Below are positions 21,864 to 30,151 of a DNA stretch of 64,000 nucleotides, piece by piece. A program made the position numbers and the translations under genes. Below the pieces are notes generated by a model, which was not told the origin of the DNA, searched no databases, and worked only from the letters and a program-made list of their open reading frames with translations. Every line of letters begins with the position of its first letter. The stretch's first letter is position 1. The stretch comes from Symbiodinium sp. CCMP2592 (lineage: Eukaryota; Sar; Dinophyceae; Suessiales; Symbiodiniaceae): the NCBI GenBank assembly GCA_905221615.1, contig CAJNDT010001001.1, forward strand, positions 1,502,491 to 1,566,490, written 5' to 3'.

Positions 21864-24800
21864 TCAAGACTGACGTGCATACAAACCCTGTGTCCAGTAT
21901 GAGCGGGTAATGTCACGTGGACCTTCGGTAGACCTAGCTGCGATGTAGGCCTCAATCCATTCAGTGACCTCGGGAGCAGGTCGGTAGATAGGACGGAAGA
22001 TGTCCAAGGTGACATCCTCTGAGAGGAAGTCAATGCCCGCCAACCTTTCGTCTGCGGTGGGAAGGACTGGATGATAAACCCAACTGGTCTGTTCGGTGCC
22101 ACGATAGGACTGCCACTTACCTTTTTTAAGAAGGGCCTCCCGCCGTTTATCGGCAGCCTCAACAGTCCGTATCTGCTCAATGGACAAGGGAGGTACCAGG
22201 CAGCTCATCCTACGAAGGCAGACGTCACACCGTTTAAGATGGAGCTGTACCTGGTAAGGGGTGCCATACCACTTATTGCAGGCAAGGCAATAAGGGCCAA
22301 ACGTGAAGTGTCGAGAAGGACTCCACACGCGGTGTCGTCTGGCTAAATGAGCACCCAGGTGTTTCCGCAACGGGAATGTCTTCTCACAGAGATAACAGGA
22401 GAAGACTGGTGGAGGGTCGGCACCTGCTGTGCCTTGTGAGGACGCAACTGTGTGCTGAGGATCACCGTGACGCACACAAGTATCCTTAGAGGATCGGTCC
22501 GTCAGATGCTCTAACTCTGCAACAAACAGTTTCTGTGCCTTCTTGACCTGGTGCAACCACCATTTGGGGTCCTCGACCAAGGAATCCAATAAGGCATAGA
22601 CCGGATCTTGCCTATGAAAGACGTCTCGAATGGCGGGCACATACTGACCGACAAGAGATATGTCGTGCGCAAGTTGTTGCAACCACGAGCTGGGTCTGTG
22701 CTGCTCATAGTGTAACAGTATGGCGTGCCTGAGAGCTGTTGGTCCATGCAGTGTAAGCTGATGTAAGAACGCAGCACGTGCGTGTGCGAGCGCGAGTGGT
22801 GGCGAAGGCGCCTGTGCAAGATGCAAAACCTGAAGGCTGGAGGGCTGTTTTTCTGGAGCAACTCTAGGACAGAGTGCCCGCCAAACCTTGACGTACGCAC
22901 GATCCCAGGTGCGCTGATGGATGGCCGCAGGCAAGACAAGGGCGGACCCGGAGTGTACCAACCTAGAAACTGCAAGCGCGCGAAGGAGGGATCTGCGAAC
23001 GGGTAGGGGAATATCGCGGTTGCTGAAGAGCTGGTGGCGGAGTGGCTTGGTGACACCAAGAGCCTGTGACTGACGTAAAAGGAGGTCTGCCCTGGGAACT
23101 CCGTTCGACGTCAGAATACCTCCAAGGTGTCGGTAGGCATGGACTATAGGCATGATATGTTGCTCGGAAGTGACAGAATCATGCACAGACAATCCATAGC
23201 CCTCCTGAGTCTCAACGACATGGTTGGAGTGGCGCCGCCAATCATGCGAGGCAGGAAGCAGCACAGCGGTTTTTGCAACATCGAATGTTAACTTCATGCC
23301 AATGGCAGACGCTTGTGCCGTCGCAACCTCAATCGTGCGCACAATGCGATGTAGGAGGGTCTCGGGAACACTCCCGGTAACTGGCAGATAGTAGTCGTCC
23401 GCCCATGCTGGGCATGAAAGGTGCTGAGCAGTGGGATCTTCGGCGCCTGTAGCCCAGGGATGCTGATGGCGTAGAGGGTCGAGTGGGGGGAGCAGCTCTC
23501 CTTGTTGCAGGGCTCCTGAAAGGGTTTGCAAATATGCCCCAAAAGCTAGTGCGAAGAGTATGTCTGCGGCTGGATCACCTGGTCGTGTACCGCAAAAGGT
23601 CATGGTGAGAACGTCATAAGCCTCAATTCTAAACCACGTGGCCCTCATCATGTCTTGAATGAGTGCGACAAGCTGTTCAGGAGTCTCAAGACTGGGCAGA
23701 ATGGCAAGACGTTGCAGCTGACCCATCAATTCCTCAGTAGCTTGATGTGGCACTCCAATGCGGTGCAGGAGCTCCAGCAGGTGAGCATCCGTGTCATGAC
23801 AAGGCAGAAGGGTTTGCCTCAGGACGCGGTAGAAAGCTGCTTGGACATCCACAAAGATTAGCCCCCAAAGCTTCTTTTGTGCGTGGTGCTGCAGCTGGAA
23901 ACTCCGAGCTGTAAGCGAAATAGCCTCTATGCCTATACCTCCCAGGGCACCAAGCTGTAGCGGAAGTTTGCTGGAGGCATGGACAGGGATAAGTTGGTTC
24001 CTGAGGAACCTGTGATAGATTTTTGCAGGCACTGAGGAAACGAGTATAGAGCGAAAGTGGTTGCACTGTAAGGAGGCCCCAATCTTCTTGGCGAGGCAGC
24101 ACAACACACCTCCTCTGAACTCGATGGGTTCTCGTAGAGAGAGGGTTGTTTTGAGTGTTATCGGCAGCAGACTCAGAGCGGCAGCAGCAGGGTTGATGCG
24201 CAATAGGTCAGCGGTTATACCGTCGGGCCCGGAGGCCTTGTTGGCCTTAAGCCGCAGGATGATGCCTTCAAGATCCAACAAGGTAGGGATGGAACGGACA
24301 TCAAAAGGTGCTTGTGGCTGTGCCTGCCGGTGAAAACACTCGCTGTATTCCTCAGCGCGTACGACGACCCCGGCTTCTTGGCTTGCAAAGTGCCGGCGCC
24401 AACATTCCGCCTTTTCTTGAGGACTTCGGACGTAGTTACCGTGTTCATCAAGAATGGTGGGGAGAGGGCGGAGGCCACTACGTCTGGCAGAGCGAGCCTT
24501 AGGAAAAGCTCGCTTGACCGCCTTATATAGCTCAGAGGGATTACGCAAGTCCTGGAGACTGACCTGTGTGACAAGACTGTCTAGATAGCCGATCCTGTCA
24601 GCCTCGACACTTTTTCGAGATTGTCGGACGAAGTACTGGAGTAGTGCGGAAGCAAAGGCTTCGCTGTAATCCAGTTCGCGTAACCAGGAGCTGGCGGCTC
24701 GTCTCGCAGCAAGCCCAAAGGTTTGACCACCACACGCAAGCCGGAATGCAGCGAAAGCAATGAGTCGAAGTCGTCGATGCCTTTCTGCTGTTTCGGCACG

Positions 24801-25970
24801 CAGGTACTGTCGCAACGCCCTACAGTGTCGGACAAGGTCGAGTGTGGCATGCTGAAGGAATGGCTGACGGGCCTGTGGTCGGTCGACCGAAGTGATGGAG
24901 CATCCAGCCTCGACCCATGTGTCGACGAAAGCCCTGTATTGATCGTCAACATCTCGATCCCAAGCGGCGGTGGGCAATTGTGAAAGAAGCTGTTGCTGCA
25001 GGCGGCATTTCTCTGGATTATCATCCTTGCGAGGTCGGACACACTTACGACGGCATTGGTTATATGCCGTAGCTAAAACCTGTCTATCATAGCGGACTGT
25101 AACCTTAACGGGATGGTGATCCTCTCTAAGCTGAAGGGCCTCAAACCCAACGAGGACCGAGGAAGTGACATAGAAAGACTTCCAGTCCAGGGGTAGCGCA
25201 ACAAAATCAAGTCTGTGGTCCAGTCCCATGCATGATCGCCATGTGCCGGCGGGCCCTTGATGCATAGCTGCACATGTGGATGGCAGAAAAAGGGCAGCCT
25301 GGATCAGCATCTCATGAAACATGGAACCCGCAGGATTTTCTTCGTCGGCCTGATGTCCTGAGACATGCTCGGTCTCGATACTTCCAACATGGGCATTGGT
25401 GTCAAACAGGCAGATGAGGTCGGCCCCTGCAGGTTTTTTGGCAGCATCGGTGGCTCGTTGTCGCCAGAAGTCGGCGACCTCTTGGTAAGGGTGGTTGGCG
25501 AGCGAAGGTGCATGCCCCACAATGACAAACAGCTTGAGATGTGGGGCTGTAATGGTAGCATTGAGATGTCTCTCAGAGTGTCCAAGCACAACGACGTGAC
25601 TCTCCTTGAAATATAGCTTGGTATCTCGGATCACAGCGTAAGGCTCTGATCGTGACAGCCATAGAGCGCACCCACCAACACCACGGTCAGTGGCAGCTGA
25701 CTGGAAGATAAAGTAGCGATCATCTGTTGCAGTGACTGACTCGGGCAGGCGTGTCTCCTGGAGCCCAATAATGTGTGGACGATGGACGTCCAGTTCTCGC
25801 TGCAGAATGGCCTTTCTGCCGATCATACGCATGCCGACTGCAGCCTGAGACCCTGCACGACCTTTGACATCCCTGAGTGTCAGCACGTTGTAAGAGACAC
25901 GTGATGTGATAAGTGATGTGACCTTCAGGGTCGCTGGCAGGTTGTACACCTTGTTGTGGGGCAGGAACAA
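21864..25970 (-). CDS. LINE ORF2, fourth segment: EEP endonuclease, reverse transcriptase, zinc fingers
   Basis: 1,368 residues from a nominal TTG; coding really continues from the RNase H frame by a +1 change, and a TAG lies just upstream in this frame. Endonuclease motifs: YNVLTLRD (27-34), GLQETR with Glu72, FDTNAH with Asp190/Asn192, RLDFV (Asp255) and EDHHPV (Asp284/His285). Reverse transcriptase: NKASGPDGIT (577-586), motif A FVDVQAAF (Asp708), motif B GTRPGDPAAD (794-803) and motif C WADDY (Asp858/Asp859), with Trp-Ala instead of the usual Tyr-Ala. A C2H2 finger lies at 1192-1213 (CYLC...H...H) and a C2HC-type finger at about 1228-1248; these may bind target DNA or element RNA. The EEP domain nicks DNA for target-primed reverse transcription. 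All catalytic residues are present, so this part looks functional. Confidence 0.9.
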   Translation of the reverse strand: MFLPHNKVYNLPATLKVTSLITSRVSYNVLTLRDVKGRAGSQAAVGMRMIGRKAILQRELDVHRPHIIGLQETRLPESVTATDDRYFIFQSAATDRGVGGCALWLSRSEPYAVIRDTKLYFKESHVVVLGHSERHLNATITAPHLKLFVIVGHAPSLANHPYQEVADFWRQRATDAAKKPAGADLICLFDTNAHVGSIETEHVSGHQADEENPAGSMFHEMLIQAALFLPSTCAAMHQGPAGTWRSCMGLDHRLDFVALPLDWKSFYVTSSVLVGFEALQLREDHHPVKVTVRYDRQVLATAYNQCRRKCVRPRKDDNPEKCRLQQQLLSQLPTAAWDRDVDDQYRAFVDTWVEAGCSITSVDRPQARQPFLQHATLDLVRHCRALRQYLRAETAERHRRLRLIAFAAFRLACGGQTFGLAARRAASSWLRELDYSEAFASALLQYFVRQSRKSVEADRIGYLDSLVTQVSLQDLRNPSELYKAVKRAFPKARSARRSGLRPLPTILDEHGNYVRSPQEKAECWRRHFASQEAGVVVRAEEYSECFHRQAQPQAPFDVRSIPTLLDLEGIILRLKANKASGPDGITADLLRINPAAAALSLLPITLKTTLSLREPIEFRGGVLCCLAKKIGASLQCNHFRSILVSSVPAKIYHRFLRNQLIPVHASSKLPLQLGALGGIGIEAISLTARSFQLQHHAQKKLWGLIFVDVQAAFYRVLRQTLLPCHDTDAHLLELLHRIGVPHQATEELMGQLQRLAILPSLETPEQLVALIQDMMRATWFRIEAYDVLTMTFCGTRPGDPAADILFALAFGAYLQTLSGALQQGELLPPLDPLRHQHPWATGAEDPTAQHLSCPAWADDYYLPVTGSVPETLLHRIVRTIEVATAQASAIGMKLTFDVAKTAVLLPASHDWRRHSNHVVETQEGYGLSVHDSVTSEQHIMPIVHAYRHLGGILTSNGVPRADLLLRQSQALGVTKPLRHQLFSNRDIPLPVRRSLLRALAVSRLVHSGSALVLPAAIHQRTWDRAYVKVWRALCPRVAPEKQPSSLQVLHLAQAPSPPLALAHARAAFLHQLTLHGPTALRHAILLHYEQHRPSSWLQQLAHDISLVGQYVPAIRDVFHRQDPVYALLDSLVEDPKWWLHQVKKAQKLFVAELEHLTDRSSKDTCVRHGDPQHTVASSQGTAGADPPPVFSCYLCEKTFPLRKHLGAHLARRHRVWSPSRHFTFGPYCLACNKWYGTPYQVQLHLKRCDVCLRRMSCLVPPLSIEQIRTVEAADKRREALLKKGKWQSYRGTEQTSWVYHPVLPTADERLAGIDFLSEDVTLDIFRPIYRPAPEVTEWIEAYIAARSTEGPRDITRSYWTQGLYARQS

Positions 25971-26778
25971 CAGGAGGGTCTAGCTGTCGGAGTCTAGTAG
26001 CCTCGGATTCCATGGCAAAGAGTGTGGGAACGTCATGTCGGGGGCCTGCAAGCATCCATGCCCAGGCAAATAAGGGATATGCGCAGAAGCAGGCTGGCCA
26101 TTTTGGCTGGCAGCGTTCCCATACATCAGTGACACGACGCCGTGCTGTCTTGGCAACTGCATCCGATGCTTCATTGCCCAAGGCTCCAGAGTGTCCCTGA
26201 ACATGTCTGCCACAGACCTGTGTAAGCCTCGCGAGAAGTTGTCGCAGCGCAATGGTTGCCTGAATAAGCGAAGCTCCGACCTCCGGGATGGGGTACGAAA
26301 GCTGCTTCCATTCGCCAAAAACACAGTTGCCTGCAGCATTGGCATCGTAGTAAAAGGTCACCGTTGCATGGTAGGCCGGTGTGTGCTCAACAGCCCAAAC
26401 CAGACTCCAGAAGAGCGCGAGCATTTCCCCTGTGAGGGCTGTGTCGCCAGCTTCCCCAACGTGGAAAGGGGTGTCTGGCGGAGTGGCCTGTTCACCAGCG
26501 CCGCCATAGAAATATAGGCTGTCGCTGTATCTGTACCCAGCTGGTTGTGGCACTATGTCACGGAGTGTCAGGGCCTGTTTTTGGTGACATGTGACCGGCA
26601 AAGCCTCAGTCAACCGAATGAGACGCGGCGGATGACGGTCGTGGACCGTCTCAAGTTGGCAGTGGAAGTGCTCAACCAAAGTGTCGAGAAGAGTAACGGC
26701 ATTGAAGAAAGCATCAGAATCTGGCCGACAAAGCGCTTCCTCAAGGAGGGTGGGGCCTGGCAGCTCAACAGCGAACGC
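25720..26778 (-). CDS. LINE ORF2, third segment: RNase H domain
   Basis: The frame opens at 26778, just after an in-frame TAG and 11 bases before the previous segment's stop, and is +1 relative to it. Counting from the TTG at 26679, the RNase H carboxylates appear as Asp53 (YSDSLYFYGG), Glu85 (LTGEMLALF), Asp112 (YYDANAAG) and Asp173 (NEASDAVAK), with His163 in the GHSG loop. All four acidic positions are kept, so the fold is probably catalytic and would remove template RNA during reverse transcription. Residues after about 235 (below about 25975) are likely out-of-frame, because the endonuclease frame takes over there. An RNase H placed before the endonuclease and RT is unusual for LINEs. 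Confidence 0.7.
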   Translation of the reverse strand, partial: AFAVELPGPTLLEEALCRPDSDAFFNAVTLLDTLVEHFHCQLETVHDRHPPRLIRLTEALPVTCHQKQALTLRDIVPQPAGYRYSDSLYFYGGAGEQATPPDTPFHVGEAGDTALTGEMLALFWSLVWAVEHTPAYHATVTFYYDANAAGNCVFGEWKQLSYPIPEVGASLIQATIALRQLLARLTQVCGRHVQGHSGALGNEASDAVAKTARRRVTDVWERCQPKWPACFCAYPLFAWAWMLAGPRHDVPTLFAMESEATRLRQLDPPVVPAPQQGVQPASDPEGHITYHITCLLQRADTQGCQRSCRVSGCSRHAYDRQKGHSAARTGRPSSTHYWAPGDTPARVSHCNR

Positions 26779-29700
26779 CTATTTCTTCCGGATCATGACA
26801 GCCATCAGGGTAGAGGAAGGGAGCGCGGTCCCTGATAGTATCTATCCGACCACGACACGGCGTAGGAACGGCCCGTGAAATGTGTACCCGGCCAACAGGA
26901 TCAGAAGAGTGGCGGCATGATGCTGTGAAGGATCTGTCAATGGCAGTGCTACTGCCAAGAACGGTCGTGACATCGGGACAGGCGGATGAATCAGTGGAAA
27001 ATGTAGGGACTGTACGGTCGTGACCAATGTTCTGGTAGAGGTCAAGACCATGGGCCCCCCATTGAGGAGAGAATTGCATAGCAGCTACCTGCTGGTAGCA
27101 GAGTAGACACTGAAAACATACTAACCCCAAAGCAAATCGTGGACCAGTGGCAACCCCTCCATGGACAAGTGGACAGCCACAAAGGCTCGCAAGGACTGGG
27201 AAAAGGCTGTGCAGCAACGCCGGAAGAAGGACGGTGGTGACAGAGGTGTCCCCGGGCGGCCCTGTAGGGAGGGCTTCGTGTATGCAAACCCAGTTCCACA
27301 TAACTCCAATATCACATCGAGCAAGAAAGGCGCAGCTGACAGCGAAAACACACAGGACGGACAGTCCAACAGTGCAGTCATGGCTGATGCGGCGGCCGGC
27401 TGTGTATGGACAACCTGCATAGCATACTCCCTGATTATAGTGGACAGTAGGCGAGGAAGTAGTGTACGCAGAGGGTTGTTGGCGTGACCCTCCGGTGCCA
27501 GCATCATCGCCGTGTGAGGTCCCCTCGGAAGGTGCGACCGATGATGTGTCAGGCTGGGAGTCAGCAGGATGATCGGGGATGTCCGTGTTATGGCTGGGTC
27601 GGCGACCATCGTCCGGCGGATCATTCCCGTCCTCATCATCGGAACTGGAGAGGTCATGGGGCGGAGGGTAGTAGAAATAGATTTCAACGACATCCCCATC
27701 CTCGACATGCAGTGTCCTGAGAAGTGGCCTGATGGCTGATCTGTTGCGAACATACCCGAAGACTGCACCTGTAGGCATTCGAGGAGTAAATCTAGCAAGA
27801 ATGCTGTCAACAGGAAGCCGCCCTTGTGGCGCACGATACCAGGAAAAGCCCAACAGCACAGGCCGCAAGTCCAATATACATATGGCATCCCGGTGTCTGT
27901 CTCTGGTGGACGCGACGTTGGTAGTGGCAACATAAAGATGTCGGACGAGCTGGCCGCACGAAGTATGATCTGTGAGAGGAGGACGCGCAGGACATAAAAG
28001 CAAGCGTCCTGGCTGCACAGCTAAGAGCTGCGCGAGATCCTGCCTAAAATGCCGTCGGCGCGTGGGTGCAACGGTAAAGCGCAGACGTCGGTCATCAGCA
28101 AGTACCCAAGCATGTTCAGCGTAGTCGCCCGGGAAGAGCCAAGTGGTGCACCAACCTGTTTCACTGCGAAGCATTGCAGCAAGATCAGATTGATACTGTG
28201 GCAGTTCTCCGGCCCGCGAGATCTGAATAAGGTCTCCAGATTCTAGATCAATCGGATAGTTATCTGGAATGGGCCAAGGCATTGTTCGAACAAATACAGC
28301 GAAATTGTCTGTGTCGTCAATATCTGCGGCAGAAAGGAGCATCCGACGATTGACGCGCTCGGGGAGCGACAGACAAAAAACTCCACCTCCGATGTGTGTG
28401 CAATCAAACGCAACAATGGAAGTGTGGAGTCTCCAGGGCGGTAGGAGCACGCACAAAGCAGCCTGTGGCCAAGGTTGTGGTCGAACTGGCCGCACGATGG
28501 GAAACCTATCGTGAAAATAGGGCTCTCGGGCAGCATCAACAATGGCAACGGCTTCAGCAGTAGATATGCCTTTCGGAAGTCGCACCGTAAGCCATTCTGG
28601 AACACAGTCTTGACCCAGGAGGAAGAAAGGGGCGTTAATGTAGTCACACACTGCTGTTTGCGAACCAGGAGGCATGGTGTCAGGAGCTGGAACTGGCGAG
28701 GACGTCTCGTCAGCAGCTGAACCAGCTGCATTACGGGACGTATGTGCAGCAACACGGTCAGCAGGTGCAGCATCACTAGGTGACTCCTGACGTCCTCGGT
28801 GACTGTCAGAGCTGGTGGCATCCGGAGTGAGCATGGTCTGACATACTGGCAGTTCCTTAATCGGCTGCTGGCTTGCGGCAATGCGGACAATGTGATGCAT
28901 CTGTAGCTTAACGCCCGGACCAACAGCATGGTGATGTGGGGCGATAGCAGCGACGTCATGGGCGACTGTCATGAGTTGAGGGACGGGGAATACAGCGGTA
29001 AAACGGACAGCACAGACGGGGCGAGTGCACTTATCAAACACAGCACGCACAACTGAGCTACGACCATGTGTCTGACTGTTCTCAATGGAAGGTGGTGGCG
29101 CGGAGTCAGGTGCAGTATCTGGTACTGACGCTGTGCGCCGACGTACACGCCTGGCCGCATGTGACCCTCGATCAGCTTGAGAACCGCCAGGACCGGCAGA
29201 ACCCGCAGGTCCATCCTCCCCGCCTGAGGAGTCTGCATCAGATGAATCAGGAGAGACAGATGCTTGACGGTTGGCGATGAAATCAACTGTAACAACCTCA
29301 CCAGCATGTACATGGAGTGTGCCTAAGACATCCCTGCGACCGCCAAGTATGCGAACATGAGTGCCGATGGGTGCCTTGGGAGTGGCATCCGCAAGCAGAA
29401 GTGCCTCATCAACAATGCCGTCATTGGCAAAGCCCCATGTCAGACTACCGAGGATGGGCCTAGCGTCGTATATGTAGACAACTTCATGACGACGAGTGTG
29501 AGCCGAGTCGACAGGATTGTCACTGGACACAACAAGTACATTGTCAGCAAGAATGCCTTGGTCGAACGAATCCCGTAATGGTGGTCGGGCAGGCTGCAAT
29601 ATAAAGCCCGGGTTCAGCTCGAGAGCCTCGGTGACAAACTGCCGTACAAACCTTTCATTGTTGGGTGGCATCTGCAACCGGACGGCGACTTCATCCGTCA

Positions 29701-30151
29701 TGACATGCAGCCATGTACCTGGTCGTACAGGCAAAGAGGGATTTGGCTCCCAACCTGCGGTGTCCAAGAGTCGGGCAGAGATGTCTTGATCAACACCAAG
29801 GACTTCACCAATCGGCAGGAAGCGAACGCAAAAACCGCTTGCAAGCTCAATGGACTCAGCGTCGGTCATAGGTCCTGCGAGGCCTGGGACATAGACCTCA
29901 AGATCGGAGTCCGCAGGGAAGCCAGCTGTGGAAAGAAGGGTGGCTCTGTCAGCCCGGTCTTTGACCTCTGCACAAAAAACCGTTGCATTGACTCGTGAGC
30001 AGTCGAGTATGACATAGATGGTGCGACACCAGACTGGAAGCGCAAGCAGTGTGGCGTAACCATTTACAGGCTGTGGCTGTGCAGGCTGAACCCAAGAGAA
30101 GCGCTGACGACGCAGAGTCGGCCTGGCTGCTTGTATCCTATCATGGATCAA
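26765..30151 (-). CDS. LINE ORF2, second segment: repeat modules 2 and 3, membrane-like tail
   Basis: 1,128 residues. The nominal start at 30151 is a TTG and is probably not a real start: the first residues align with the middle of module 2, whose beginning (YIPEVLTLLVPG) is in the previous frame. Module 2 covers residues 1-293 and module 3 residues 516-834. Shared landmarks are LLALPVW / VLLPPW, LASGFCVRF / LESGDLIQI, LQPARPPLRD / LCPARPPLTD, and YIYDARPILG / CILDLRPVLLG. Each module ends in a Ser/Asp linker (SSDADSSGGED; SSSDDEDGNDPPDD). Residues 926-945, 968-990 and 1003-1025 are hydrophobic and could span a membrane. The end (RAVPTPCRGRID) leads into the RNase H segment one frame on. Module function is unknown to me. 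Confidence 0.6.
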   Translation of the reverse strand: MIHDRIQAARPTLRRQRFSWVQPAQPQPVNGYATLLALPVWCRTIYVILDCSRVNATVFCAEVKDRADRATLLSTAGFPADSDLEVYVPGLAGPMTDAESIELASGFCVRFLPIGEVLGVDQDISARLLDTAGWEPNPSLPVRPGTWLHVMTDEVAVRLQMPPNNERFVRQFVTEALELNPGFILQPARPPLRDSFDQGILADNVLVVSSDNPVDSAHTRRHEVVYIYDARPILGSLTWGFANDGIVDEALLLADATPKAPIGTHVRILGGRRDVLGTLHVHAGEVVTVDFIANRQASVSPDSSDADSSGGEDGPAGSAGPGGSQADRGSHAARRVRRRTASVPDTAPDSAPPPSIENSQTHGRSSVVRAVFDKCTRPVCAVRFTAVFPVPQLMTVAHDVAAIAPHHHAVGPGVKLQMHHIVRIAASQQPIKELPVCQTMLTPDATSSDSHRGRQESPSDAAPADRVAAHTSRNAAGSAADETSSPVPAPDTMPPGSQTAVCDYINAPFFLLGQDCVPEWLTVRLPKGISTAEAVAIVDAAREPYFHDRFPIVRPVRPQPWPQAALCVLLPPWRLHTSIVAFDCTHIGGGVFCLSLPERVNRRMLLSAADIDDTDNFAVFVRTMPWPIPDNYPIDLESGDLIQISRAGELPQYQSDLAAMLRSETGWCTTWLFPGDYAEHAWVLADDRRLRFTVAPTRRRHFRQDLAQLLAVQPGRLLLCPARPPLTDHTSCGQLVRHLYVATTNVASTRDRHRDAICILDLRPVLLGFSWYRAPQGRLPVDSILARFTPRMPTGAVFGYVRNRSAIRPLLRTLHVEDGDVVEIYFYYPPPHDLSSSDDEDGNDPPDDGRRPSHNTDIPDHPADSQPDTSSVAPSEGTSHGDDAGTGGSRQQPSAYTTSSPTVHYNQGVCYAGCPYTAGRRISHDCTVGLSVLCVFAVSCAFLARCDIGVMWNWVCIHEALPTGPPGDTSVTTVLLPALLHSLFPVLASLCGCPLVHGGVATGPRFALGLVCFQCLLCYQQVAAMQFSPQWGAHGLDLYQNIGHDRTVPTFSTDSSACPDVTTVLGSSTAIDRSFTASCRHSSDPVGRVHISRAVPTPCRGRIDTIRDRAPFLYPDGCHDPEEIGVRC

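Noticed and set aside
22511-23059. 182-codon minus-strand frame inside the RT segment
   Set aside because: Shadow of the RT frame, without motifs of its own.
26095-26112. Possible dinoflagellate spliced-leader relic (GGCCATTTTGGCT)
   Set aside because: Only the central dozen bases match, and the stretch lies inside the RNase H coding region, where it encodes conserved sequence.
27121-27933. 270-codon minus-strand frame inside the LINE
   Set aside because: It is an out-of-phase shadow of segment 2, which carries repeat module 3 in its own frame.
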